Origin: Cyanobium sp. Cruz-8D1 | GTDB taxonomy: Bacteria; Cyanobacteriota; Cyanobacteriia; PCC-6307; Cyanobiaceae | Direction of reading: 5' to 3' | Length of the DNA: 64,000 nt | Assembly: GCF_024345975.1 (NCBI RefSeq) | Contig: NZ_JAGQCD010000008.1 | Span: forward strand, 1-64,000 | Shown: in pieces, positions 40,757 through 49,220 of the stretch | Layout of the letters: every line of letters begins with the position of its first letter | Numbering within the stretch: the stretch's first letter is position 1 | Translations under genes and position numbers: made by a program | Notes under the pieces: generated by a model | The model's database searches: none | What the model was told of the DNA's origin: nothing | What the model saw: the letters and a program-made list of their open reading frames with translations, nothing else

Positions 40757-43700
40757 ATGGCCCTCACCTTTTCCGCACTGGATCCCTTCGTCCAAGCGAC
40801 AAATGGAGTGATTTCTCTGGGGAGTCTTGAGGCCAACGCTGAAATATCTGCCTACAACCCAACGAGTGGTTTCCTCTACACCGTCGGTGGTGGATCCGGA
40901 GCAATTGTTGTTTCCGATCTGCGCAATCCTGCCAGCCCGCTTGCTGTTGCACGAGCCACCTCCACCGGCAACGCTGAAACCCTCCAGAGCGCAGCGGTAT
41001 TCGGAAACCTGCTCGCCGTTGCGGTGCAGAACGCGGTCAAGACGGACCCCGGCTTTGTGCAGTTCTACGACCTGAGCAACCCGGCACTGCCCGTTTACCT
41101 CAGCACCGTGAGCGTCGGCCCCCTACCCGACATGGTGAAGTTCAACGGCGACGGCAGCAAGCTGCTCGTCACCAATGAGGGCGAGCCCGATCCGCTTTAC
41201 ACCATCGATCCCGAAGGCTCTATCTCGGTGATCGACACCCGCGGCTACCTGGCCGCAACGCCGGTGCCACCGGCTCAGAGCGACGTGCAAACCATCGGCT
41301 TCGGCGCTTGGGAAAACCGCCGTGAAGAGCTGATCAACCGCGGCATCCGCATCGGCCAGCGGCTAGGTGTCACCACCACCGTGGCTCAGGACATCGAGCC
41401 CGAGGCGATCGCCATCAGCGCCGATGGCAAGACGGCCTGGATCTCCCTGCAGGAGAACAATGCCTTCGCCGTGGTGGACCTCAGCGGCGCTGAGCCCGTG
41501 GTCAAGGAGATCTTCTCGGCCGGCATCAAGGACTGGAGCCGGGGCGTGGCCAGCGCTGAAAACTTCAACTACGAGCTGGAGTACGCCGCCGGCGCAGCCA
41601 AGCAACCAGCTGGTGTGCTGGCCGGAGGCCTGTCGGGACTGTTCTTCTCCGGCAAGGAGACGGTGGATGGTACAGAACTCGATATCTACTTCTCAATCAC
41701 CGATCGCGGACCAAACGGCGACATCGTGGCTGGCAAACGCCAGTTCCTAGACCCAGATTTCCAGCCCAGCATCTACAAGCTGGGCATGAACCGCGCCACC
41801 GGCGCCATCCTCGAGCTCGATCGGATCGGCCTCAACCGAGCCGACGGCACTCCTCTAACCGGCTTGCCGCAGCTGGCCAGCAAAGATGATATTCCCGTCG
41901 ACCAGAACAACGCACCTCTCGCCTACGACCCGTTCGGTATCGACTCAGAAACCGTTTCGGTATTCGACATCAGCATCGGCGGCCAACAGCGCAAAGTCTT
42001 CGCTGTCGGCGATGAATATCGCGGCCAGATCGGCCTGTTCGACTTCAACACCGGCAACCTGATTCAGCGCTTCATCCCCGCCGGCCAGAAAGCCCAGCTC
42101 GCCGCCCAGCACAACGTGGGTGGTGCCACGCCGATCGGCGCCGAAACGATCGACAGCCTGCCAGCCGTTTACGGCAATCGCTGGAGCAACCGTGGCATCG
42201 AGGGCATGGCCTTCAACCCCACCGACGGGCTGCTTTACGCCTTTATGCAGAGCCCGCTGGATGTGGATGCCAACGGCGACGGCGTCACCGAAGGCCGCAG
42301 CCGCTCCGAGCTCACCCGCATCCTGGCGATTAACCCAGCCACCGGCGCAGCGGTGAAGGAGCACCTCTACCTGCTCAGCGGCCGCAACGGTCAAGACAAG
42401 ATCGGCGATGTGGCCTTCGACGCCGCTCGCGGCGTGTTCCTGGTGATCGAGCGCGACAGCAGCCGCAGCCTCACCGGCTTCAAGCATGTGTTCGAAGTGG
42501 ACCTGCGCGGTGCCACCGACACCCTGCCCCTCACCAGCACGGGCGGCTGGCAGGCGGCGATCGGTGTGGTCAGCCCCGAGCTGCTCAACAACCTCCGCGT
42601 CCTGGTTGATGGCGTGTTCAGCACCTCCAGCGCCGATTCCCTTGCCGCCGCTGGCATCCGCCTGGCCCACAAGATCGAACTGTTCAACCTGCCCTCGATC
42701 GGCGGCACCACCGCCTACGACAAACCAGAAGGCTTAACCATCCGCGACGACGGCGCGCTGGTGGTCAACTACGACAACGACTTCGGCACCGAAGGCGCCA
42801 GCGGCAACACCTTCACCGTGGTGAGCTTCGATGGCGCCGGCTTCGACAGCTCCGACCGGGACGTGAACGGCAGCTCCAGCGGCGGCAACCGCTACCTGCC
42901 GATCAGCGGTCTGCCGGTGTGGGGCCTCACCATGCCGGATGGCATTGCCACCTACACCGATGGGCAGGGGCGCCAGTTCCTGCTGGCGGTGGGCGAAGGC
43001 GACTCGCGCGAATACGAACCCGACAAGGGCAACGTGTTCTACGACCTCACCCGTGCCAGCGACAGCGCACAGATCAACGGCACCGCCTTCCCCGATCACC
43101 CTGGCGTCAGTGCTCTCAACGCCGCCTTCAACGCGGCCACCGGCTTCAACAGCACCCGGCTGAATCTTCTGAACGACTACGGCGACATCAACGGCGATGG
43201 GCTGATCGACAAAGCCTTCAGCATCGGCTCCCGCTCCCTGCGCATCTACGACGACAAGGGCAACGTGGTGTTCGATTCCAGCGACGCTCTAGAGGATCTG
43301 GCCAACAGCCTCGGCCTGATGGCCAGCAACCGCGACGACGACAAGGGCACCGAGCCCGAAATGGTGGAGATCGCCACCGTCGCCGGCCGCACGTATGCCT
43401 TCGTGGCCCTGGAGCGCACCACCACCAGCGTGGCGGCGGTGTTTGACGTCACCGACCCTTACAACGTGGTGGCTGTCGATCCGCTGGTGTTCCCCGGCTC
43501 CAACCGGATTGAGGGCATCACCTTCCTGAGCAGTGAGGCCGGCGAGCCAGCTGGTGTAGTCGCCAGCAGCGAGGGCAATGATGTGGTGAGCATCACCACT
43601 GCTGAAGCGCTGGCGGCGGGCAGCGCCTTCAAGCTGCAGCTCTTCCACCTCTCGGATCAGGAAGGCAACCTCAGCTCCCTCGACGATGCCCCCCGCCTCT

Positions 43701-46180
43701 CTGGGGTGCTCCATGCCCTGCGCGCCCAGGACATCGACCTGGACGGCATCCCCGGCTTCGTTAACACCCTCACCCTCTCCAGCGGCGATGCCTGGATCCC
43801 GGGTCTGTTCTACGGCGCCTCTGCCCCGGCTTACGGCTACATAGATCAGGACGGGAATCTCCAGGGATTTGGCCGCGGCGACGTGCTGATTCAGAACGCC
43901 CTTGGGGTGCAGGCGATCGCCTTCGGCAACCACGAGTTCGACCAAACCACGAGCGTGCTGAAGGATCTGATCAGCAGCGCCAGCGGCTACCCCGGCACTG
44001 CCTTCCCCTACCTCAGCGGCAACCTCAACTTCGCCACCGAACCCAACCTGGCCGGCCTGGTGGTGCCCGATGGCCAAGCGCCGAAGCCCAACAGCATCAC
44101 CGCCAGCGTGGTGTTCAACCTCAACGGCGAAAAGGTGGGTGTGGTGGGCGCCACCACCCCCTGGCTGAAAACCATCTCCAGCCCCGGCAAGGTGGGCATT
44201 TCCCCTGCACCCTTCAGCGGCAGCCCCACTCCAGCCGAGCTGGATGCCCTGGCCGCAGTGATCCAGGCCGATGTGGATGCCCTGCTCGCTGCCAACCCTG
44301 GGCTCAACAAGGTGATCCTGCTGGCCCACATGCAGCAGCTCAACATCGAGCAGGCCCTGGCCGAGCGCCTGCGTCATGTGGACATCATCGCCGGCGGTGG
44401 CTCCAACACCCGCCTGTTCGACAGCAACGACACCGCCCGGCCCGGCGACAGCGTTCAGGGCCCTTACCCGATCATCAAGACCGACGCCGACGGCAAGCCG
44501 GTGGCGGTGGTGAACACCGACGGCAACTACAAGTACCTGGGCCGCCTGGTGCTCGAATTCGATGCCGCCGGCGTCATCATCCCCGGCAGCTACGACGCCA
44601 CGGTCAGCGGCGCTTACCGCACCGATGCCGCCGGCCTGGCAGCCCTCGATGCCGAAAAGTTCATCGATGCCCGCGTGCAGGAGGTGGCCGACACGTTGCG
44701 CGAGGTGATCGTCGCCCAGGAATCGGAGTGGTTCGGCGTCAGCGACGTGTTCCTCAACGGCAACCGCAACCCCGGTGTGCGCAGCGAAGAAACCAACCTC
44801 GGCAACCTCACCGCCGATGCCAACCTGGCCTACGCCCGCTCGATCGACGCGACGGTGATGGTGTCGCTAAAGAACGGCGGCGGCATCCGCAACTCCATAG
44901 GACAGTCGGTGATTCCCACTGGCTCGGTGGATGGCAAGCCCGACCTGCTACCCACCGCGGCCGTGTTCGACGCCCAGGGCAACGAGGTGAAGCCGGAGGG
45001 CGGCATCTCCCGCAACGACATCGCTAATGCCCTCAGCTTCAACAACGGCCTATCGCTGGTTAGCGTCACCGCGACCGAACTGAAGGAGCTGATCGAGTTC
45101 GGCGTCGCCGCCGGCGCCGGCGGCGGCCGCTTCCCCCAGGTGGGAGGCATGGCCTTCAGCTACGACCTCAGCCTTCCTGCTGGCGCACGGGTGCAGACCC
45201 TGGCGATCCAGGACGACGCCGGCAACGATCTTGACATCGTGGTGCGCGGCGGTGCGGTAGTGGGCGATCCGGCCCGATCTATCCGCATGGTGACGCTCAA
45301 CTTCCTGGCCGGAGGCGGAGACGGCTACCCCTTCACCAGCCTCACCAGCCCCGACCGAGTGGACCTCACAGACGAACTCGCCGCACCCCGCACGGGCGTC
45401 GCCACCTTCGCCGCCGACGGCTCCGAGCAGGACGCCCTGGCCGAATTCCTGGCCGCCAACCACTCCCCCACCAACCCCTACGACGAGGCAGACACAACCC
45501 AGGCGCTCGATACCCGCCTGCAGAACCTGGCGGTGCGCAGCGATGCGGTGATTGATCCGGTGCGGGTCGGCACCAGCGGTGACGACACCACCCTGCCGGG
45601 CGCCTCCACCATCCCCGGCTTCGACGGCCGTCTCGACACGGTGTTCACCGGTGCCGGTAACGACGAGATCGACGTTGCTCTCACTGGCGGTGGTGACAAC
45701 ACGATCTTCACCGGCTCCGGTGCCAACACCGTCTACGCCGGCACTCGCGACGTGATCACCGGCGGCAGCGACAGCGACCAGATCTGGGCCATCGCCGGCA
45801 ACGGCAACCGCCTCAGTGGCATGGGCGGCGACGACGACTTCGTGATCGGTAGCTCCGGTAACCGGGCGTTCGGTGGCGAGGGCAACGACGTGTTCACCAT
45901 CCTCGATGGTGCTGGCACCAACTACCTCAATGGTGGTGCCGGCAGCGACCAGTTCTGGCTGGTGAGCGGCCCTGGCGACCTGCCCGCCGCCAAGCAGTTC
46001 GTGATGGACTTCAAGGCCGGTGAAGACCTGGTTGGCCTGCGCGGTGCCAGCTTCTCCGACCTCAGTTTCACCCAGATGGGCGCCGACAGCTTGCTCAACG
46101 TGTCCGGCACCAGCATCGGTCATTTCACCGGTGTGAGCGCCGCCGCTCTCAACAATCAGGCCAACTTCGTCTTCGCCTGA
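40757..46180 (+). CDS. Giant secreted protein: choice-of-anchor-I, phytase-like and 5'-nucleotidase domains with RTX-like tail
   Basis: 1807 aa from ATG 40757; ATG 40742 is possible. Domains in order: a choice-of-anchor-I beta-propeller part (PDMVKFNGDGSKLLVTNEGEP); a phytase-family esterase-like region inserted in it (about 275-820; GLSGLFFSGKET, FSITDRGPNGDIV); the propeller's return (EPEMVEIATVAGRTYAFVAL); a metallophosphatase domain (FHLSDQEGN with D967, GNHEFD near 1057-1062); and a 5'-nucleotidase C-terminal domain (SLKNGGGIRNS near 1370). From about 1610 a glycine/aspartate-rich RTX-like tail ends NNQANFVFA. No signal peptide is seen, so type I secretion is likely. It would free phosphate from nucleotides and possibly phytate outside the cell. 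Confidence 0.8.
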   Translation: MALTFSALDPFVQATNGVISLGSLEANAEISAYNPTSGFLYTVGGGSGAIVVSDLRNPASPLAVARATSTGNAETLQSAAVFGNLLAVAVQNAVKTDPGFVQFYDLSNPALPVYLSTVSVGPLPDMVKFNGDGSKLLVTNEGEPDPLYTIDPEGSISVIDTRGYLAATPVPPAQSDVQTIGFGAWENRREELINRGIRIGQRLGVTTTVAQDIEPEAIAISADGKTAWISLQENNAFAVVDLSGAEPVVKEIFSAGIKDWSRGVASAENFNYELEYAAGAAKQPAGVLAGGLSGLFFSGKETVDGTELDIYFSITDRGPNGDIVAGKRQFLDPDFQPSIYKLGMNRATGAILELDRIGLNRADGTPLTGLPQLASKDDIPVDQNNAPLAYDPFGIDSETVSVFDISIGGQQRKVFAVGDEYRGQIGLFDFNTGNLIQRFIPAGQKAQLAAQHNVGGATPIGAETIDSLPAVYGNRWSNRGIEGMAFNPTDGLLYAFMQSPLDVDANGDGVTEGRSRSELTRILAINPATGAAVKEHLYLLSGRNGQDKIGDVAFDAARGVFLVIERDSSRSLTGFKHVFEVDLRGATDTLPLTSTGGWQAAIGVVSPELLNNLRVLVDGVFSTSSADSLAAAGIRLAHKIELFNLPSIGGTTAYDKPEGLTIRDDGALVVNYDNDFGTEGASGNTFTVVSFDGAGFDSSDRDVNGSSSGGNRYLPISGLPVWGLTMPDGIATYTDGQGRQFLLAVGEGDSREYEPDKGNVFYDLTRASDSAQINGTAFPDHPGVSALNAAFNAATGFNSTRLNLLNDYGDINGDGLIDKAFSIGSRSLRIYDDKGNVVFDSSDALEDLANSLGLMASNRDDDKGTEPEMVEIATVAGRTYAFVALERTTTSVAAVFDVTDPYNVVAVDPLVFPGSNRIEGITFLSSEAGEPAGVVASSEGNDVVSITTAEALAAGSAFKLQLFHLSDQEGNLSSLDDAPRLSGVLHALRAQDIDLDGIPGFVNTLTLSSGDAWIPGLFYGASAPAYGYIDQDGNLQGFGRGDVLIQNALGVQAIAFGNHEFDQTTSVLKDLISSASGYPGTAFPYLSGNLNFATEPNLAGLVVPDGQAPKPNSITASVVFNLNGEKVGVVGATTPWLKTISSPGKVGISPAPFSGSPTPAELDALAAVIQADVDALLAANPGLNKVILLAHMQQLNIEQALAERLRHVDIIAGGGSNTRLFDSNDTARPGDSVQGPYPIIKTDADGKPVAVVNTDGNYKYLGRLVLEFDAAGVIIPGSYDATVSGAYRTDAAGLAALDAEKFIDARVQEVADTLREVIVAQESEWFGVSDVFLNGNRNPGVRSEETNLGNLTADANLAYARSIDATVMVSLKNGGGIRNSIGQSVIPTGSVDGKPDLLPTAAVFDAQGNEVKPEGGISRNDIANALSFNNGLSLVSVTATELKELIEFGVAAGAGGGRFPQVGGMAFSYDLSLPAGARVQTLAIQDDAGNDLDIVVRGGAVVGDPARSIRMVTLNFLAGGGDGYPFTSLTSPDRVDLTDELAAPRTGVATFAADGSEQDALAEFLAANHSPTNPYDEADTTQALDTRLQNLAVRSDAVIDPVRVGTSGDDTTLPGASTIPGFDGRLDTVFTGAGNDEIDVALTGGGDNTIFTGSGANTVYAGTRDVITGGSDSDQIWAIAGNGNRLSGMGGDDDFVIGSSGNRAFGGEGNDVFTILDGAGTNYLNGGAGSDQFWLVSGPGDLPAAKQFVMDFKAGEDLVGLRGASFSDLSFTQMGADSLLNVSGTSIGHFTGVSAAALNNQANFVFA

Positions 46181-46194
46181 TTGCTCTCTGATGC
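45737..46194. repeat. 458-bp near-identical 3' cassette, copy 1
   Basis: Encodes the last ~147 residues of the 1807-aa protein and runs 14 bp past its stop codon. Compared by eye with 48670-49127 it has the same length and about five single-base differences (about 99% identity). Upstream of 45737 the two genes diverge. The cassette is probably a secretion or calcium-binding tail spread by duplication or kept alike by gene conversion. Confidence 0.93.
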
Positions 46195-46401
46195 AGCCAG
46201 GAACACACTCTGAGGAATTCCTTGGCACGGCAGCTTCGGGTCGTCAAGATTATAATAATACCAGCGGTAATCATCTCTTTGCCATAAGACTGCCGCCCGC
46301 CCAAAAGAGTTCTTAGTCAAGAAATTAAACATCGGTAGTCCAGCCACATCGGATCGTTGATCGATTCCGGCCACATCCATTCTTTAACCTCCTCACGCAC
46401 C
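46181..46401 (+). promoter_or_regulatory. AT-rich spacer with promoter-like -10
   Basis: 221 bp between the first and second large genes. A perfect TATAAT lies at 46251-46256 in an AT-rich run (ATTATAATAATA), unusual for this high-GC window, with TTGGCA at 46222-46227 at a long 23-bp spacing. TTTAACCT at 46383-46390 matches one Pho-box unit but sits 11 bp from the ATG without partners. The second gene therefore probably has its own promoter. Confidence 0.45.
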
Positions 46402-49113
46402 ATGACTCTGATCAAAACGATCGGCCAGACCACGGCACTGATCCCAGAAGCAAGTTCTGCTAATGAGCCATCAGAATTACTGGATGGTCAAAGCGGCGAT
46501 ACAGCATTCCCCTACGCCAACTTCAAGCCGATTGCCACAGTTGGTGAAGTTGACCCAGTTACAAATCAGGCACTGACGGGCTATCCCGATGGCAATGCAG
46601 CCTGGCTCAAGGACAGCGACACAGTTCGCGTCGTTTACCAGTCCGAGTCCTACGCCACGATGTCGAATGAGACGTATGGCTGGCAGATGGAGAGCGGTGT
46701 GAAGTTCACCGGCTCACATGTTCACTACATTGATTACGAGCGCAGCAAGTTTGCCGACTTCCTCAACAATGACAGCCCAGCCAGCGACATGGTTTTGGGC
46801 TCAGGCCACCTCTTCAACACTGTCTACAACGTCTTCGGCGAGGTCGTCACCGCCAAAACAAGCGATCCACTCGATCTTGCCGGCAAATGGGGGAACCAAA
46901 CCAATCCAGACGGCACCATTGTTGAGTTCCTCCCCGATAGGCAGCTGACCGAAGGAGACTTCTTCTTTCACTCCTTCTGCGGAGCGTGGTACGAGCCTGC
47001 CAACAAATACGGTGCCGGTGTCGGCTTCAGCGACGATGTCTGGTTGATGGGCGAAGAGTGGAACATCGGCGCCAGAATGTTCGCTGATCCGGATGGCGCC
47101 GGTCCGCTCAAGGGATTTGATGTGGCCAACGGCACCATGGGCCTGGCCTCCATGGTGGTGGATCTCAAGAACGAGGTGGCTTACACGGTGCCGGCGCTTG
47201 GCCAGGCTGGCTACGAGAAGTTGATGCCGATCAATCCTGGCCATGAGGACTATGTGGTGGTGGTGGCCGCTGGATACAACCACGACATCAACCCTGCCCC
47301 CCTGAAGGTATATGTAGGCCGCAAGGGTTACGACGCTTCGGGCAATTCCCTCAATCTGGACGACCCCAATCTCAGCGAGCGCGACCGCTTCCTGGGTAGC
47401 AACGGCCTGCTGTATGGCCAGCTCTATGGCATGGCTGCCACCGCCGCCACCTATGCGCAGCTCGGTATCACCGCAGTGGATGCCGACACCAAGATGCTTG
47501 ATGCCTATCTGCAGAATGCATCGGCCCCTGATCAATTCACGGCCCGCTACTACCCCACCAGCTACCGCTGGGATGGCTTCGATACACCCGAAGCCGTTAA
47601 AGACACCGAAGTCTTCCTCTGGGCCAAGGATGGCGACCTCGTTGGAGGAGTAGCCGAGCTAAACGAACAGCCCGTCGGTTACACCTACTTCAACAGCGAC
47701 ACCAAAGTCGAGCATCCGGCCGTTGATCCCGATACCACCCGCTCGCGTTACATCCAGAACCACACCCGCACCGGCGGCCTGCTCGGCATTGAGTTCGCCA
47801 GCATCACCGAGGAGCTGACCAGCAACGACCTAGATGGCAACGGCCTGCCCGATTACCTCTCAGCCGATGTCACCCGAATCCTGGCCGCCGTTGACGGCGC
47901 CCTCACCCTCGATGTGGGTGACAAGGGTGTGGGGCACTACGACGCCACCGGCAACCCTGATGGTGCCACCGCCGAGCAGCACATCGAGCTCAAGAACCGG
48001 AAAATGAACGATCCGGATGGCTTGATCTGGATCAAGTCGTCCGATGCCGATGTGCTGATCGTTGACGAAGACTCCGGCAACGACTATGGCGAGCGCAAGT
48101 TCGCCCTGGTGATTGACCCAGAAACGCTCAGCGTGGAGCCCGAAGGAACCGGCTACTTCTTGGCCCAGGCCGGCGGCACCAAGAATCCCCGCGGCCTAGC
48201 CGGTGCATCTGCGTACGGCGAAACGTTTGAGACCGCCAGGGGCTCGGAATTCTCCGGAACCTGGAACACCACCGCCCTCGTGGCCCGCAAGGCTGATGGC
48301 TCCTTCTACACCCAGGAGGAACTGGCGGGCAACGGCATCCAGACCGTTGAGCAAAGCCGACCACTGTCGGAGCACGTGTTCATTGGTGTGGTACAGCAAC
48401 CCGCTGAATCCGCCGGTGCGGTGGAAGCCACAAAGTCTGATTACGGCGGCCAGATCTTCCAATTCAGCCTCGATCTGCCCACCATTGCTCCCAAGCCGGT
48501 TGTCGGCACCAGCGGCAACGACACGCTGCTTCAGCCCGGCGATCTCGAAGGTCTGACCCTGATCGGCAACACCATTTTCACCGGCGCTGGTGACGACGAG
48601 GTGGATGTGGCCCTCAGCGATGGCTTCGAGAACCAGGTGTTCACCGGCTCCGGTGCCAATACCGTGATTGCCGGCACTCGCGACGTGATCACCGGCGGCA
48701 GCGACAGCGACCAGATCTGGGCCATCGCCGGCAACGGCAACCGCCTCAGCGGCATGGGCGGCGACGACGACTTCGTGATCGGTAGCTCCGGTAACCGGGC
48801 GCTCGGTGGCGAGGGCAACGACGTGTTCACCATCCTCGATGGTGCTGGCACCAACTACCTCAGTGGTGGTGCCGGCAGCGACCAGTTCTGGCTGGTGAGC
48901 GGCCCTGGCGACCTGCCCGCCGCCAAGCAGTTCGTGATGGACTTCAAGGCCGGTGAAGACCTGGTTGGCCTGCGCGGTGCCAGCTTCTCCGACCTCAGTG
49001 TCACCCAGATGGGCGCCGACAGCTTGCTCAACGTGTCCGGCACCAGCATCGGTCATTTCACCGGTGTGAGCGCCGCCGCTCTCAACAATCAGGCCAACTT
49101 CGTCTTCGCCTGA
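46402..49113 (+). CDS. Large secreted protein with RTX-like tail; catalytic body unrecognised (possibly PhoX/DUF839-like)
   Basis: 903 aa from ATG 46402 (MTLIKTIGQTTALIPE); a start at 46357 would add 15 residues. Residues 1 to about 690 form one large domain with SNETYGWQMESGVKFTGSHVH, HSFCGAWYEPANKYG, DVWLMGEEWNIG, VPALGQAGYEKLMPINPGHEDYVV and DPDGLIWIKSSDADVLIVDED. Glu- and Asp-rich motifs like these in a propeller-like layout recall PhoX/DUF839 phosphatases, but the resemblance is weak and the standard PhoX signature was not found. From about 757 the tail is almost identical to that of the preceding gene. No signal peptide. Between two phosphatase genes, a role in phosphoester use is plausible but unproven. 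Confidence 0.7.
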   Translation: MTLIKTIGQTTALIPEASSANEPSELLDGQSGDTAFPYANFKPIATVGEVDPVTNQALTGYPDGNAAWLKDSDTVRVVYQSESYATMSNETYGWQMESGVKFTGSHVHYIDYERSKFADFLNNDSPASDMVLGSGHLFNTVYNVFGEVVTAKTSDPLDLAGKWGNQTNPDGTIVEFLPDRQLTEGDFFFHSFCGAWYEPANKYGAGVGFSDDVWLMGEEWNIGARMFADPDGAGPLKGFDVANGTMGLASMVVDLKNEVAYTVPALGQAGYEKLMPINPGHEDYVVVVAAGYNHDINPAPLKVYVGRKGYDASGNSLNLDDPNLSERDRFLGSNGLLYGQLYGMAATAATYAQLGITAVDADTKMLDAYLQNASAPDQFTARYYPTSYRWDGFDTPEAVKDTEVFLWAKDGDLVGGVAELNEQPVGYTYFNSDTKVEHPAVDPDTTRSRYIQNHTRTGGLLGIEFASITEELTSNDLDGNGLPDYLSADVTRILAAVDGALTLDVGDKGVGHYDATGNPDGATAEQHIELKNRKMNDPDGLIWIKSSDADVLIVDEDSGNDYGERKFALVIDPETLSVEPEGTGYFLAQAGGTKNPRGLAGASAYGETFETARGSEFSGTWNTTALVARKADGSFYTQEELAGNGIQTVEQSRPLSEHVFIGVVQQPAESAGAVEATKSDYGGQIFQFSLDLPTIAPKPVVGTSGNDTLLQPGDLEGLTLIGNTIFTGAGDDEVDVALSDGFENQVFTGSGANTVIAGTRDVITGGSDSDQIWAIAGNGNRLSGMGGDDDFVIGSSGNRALGGEGNDVFTILDGAGTNYLSGGAGSDQFWLVSGPGDLPAAKQFVMDFKAGEDLVGLRGASFSDLSVTQMGADSLLNVSGTSIGHFTGVSAAALNNQANFVFA

Positions 49114-49127
49114 TTGTTCTCTGATGC
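48670..49127. repeat. 458-bp near-identical 3' cassette, copy 2
   Basis: Second copy of the cassette at 45737-46194, in the same orientation 2933 bp downstream. Differences seen are single bases, for example Phe/Leu, Asn/Ser and Phe/Val codon changes, one silent change and one base after the stop. Identity continues 14 bp past the stop and ends just inside the left arm of the terminator that follows this copy only. Confidence 0.93.
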
Positions 49128-49158
49128 CGATCGCCTCCTCCGGGGGCGGTCGGCTTTT
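49126..49158 (+). terminator. Rho-independent terminator after the second large gene
   Basis: GCCGATCGCC (49126-49135) pairs with GGCGGTCGGC (49145-49154) with one G-T pair, a 9-nt loop and TTTT at 49155-49158. It lies 12 bp after the stop codon, so the third large gene at 49221 probably has its own promoter or depends on read-through. Confidence 0.85.
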
Positions 49159-49220
49159 CTCGTTTGCCTCTCGGCTCACGGGATCACCACTTTGATCCAG
49201 CACGTTCACCACCCCAGACC

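Noticed and set aside
46383-46390. TTTAACCT as a functional Pho box for the second large gene
   Set aside because: It lies only 11 bp from the ATG and lacks the partner units at 11-bp spacing, so it was kept only as a note.
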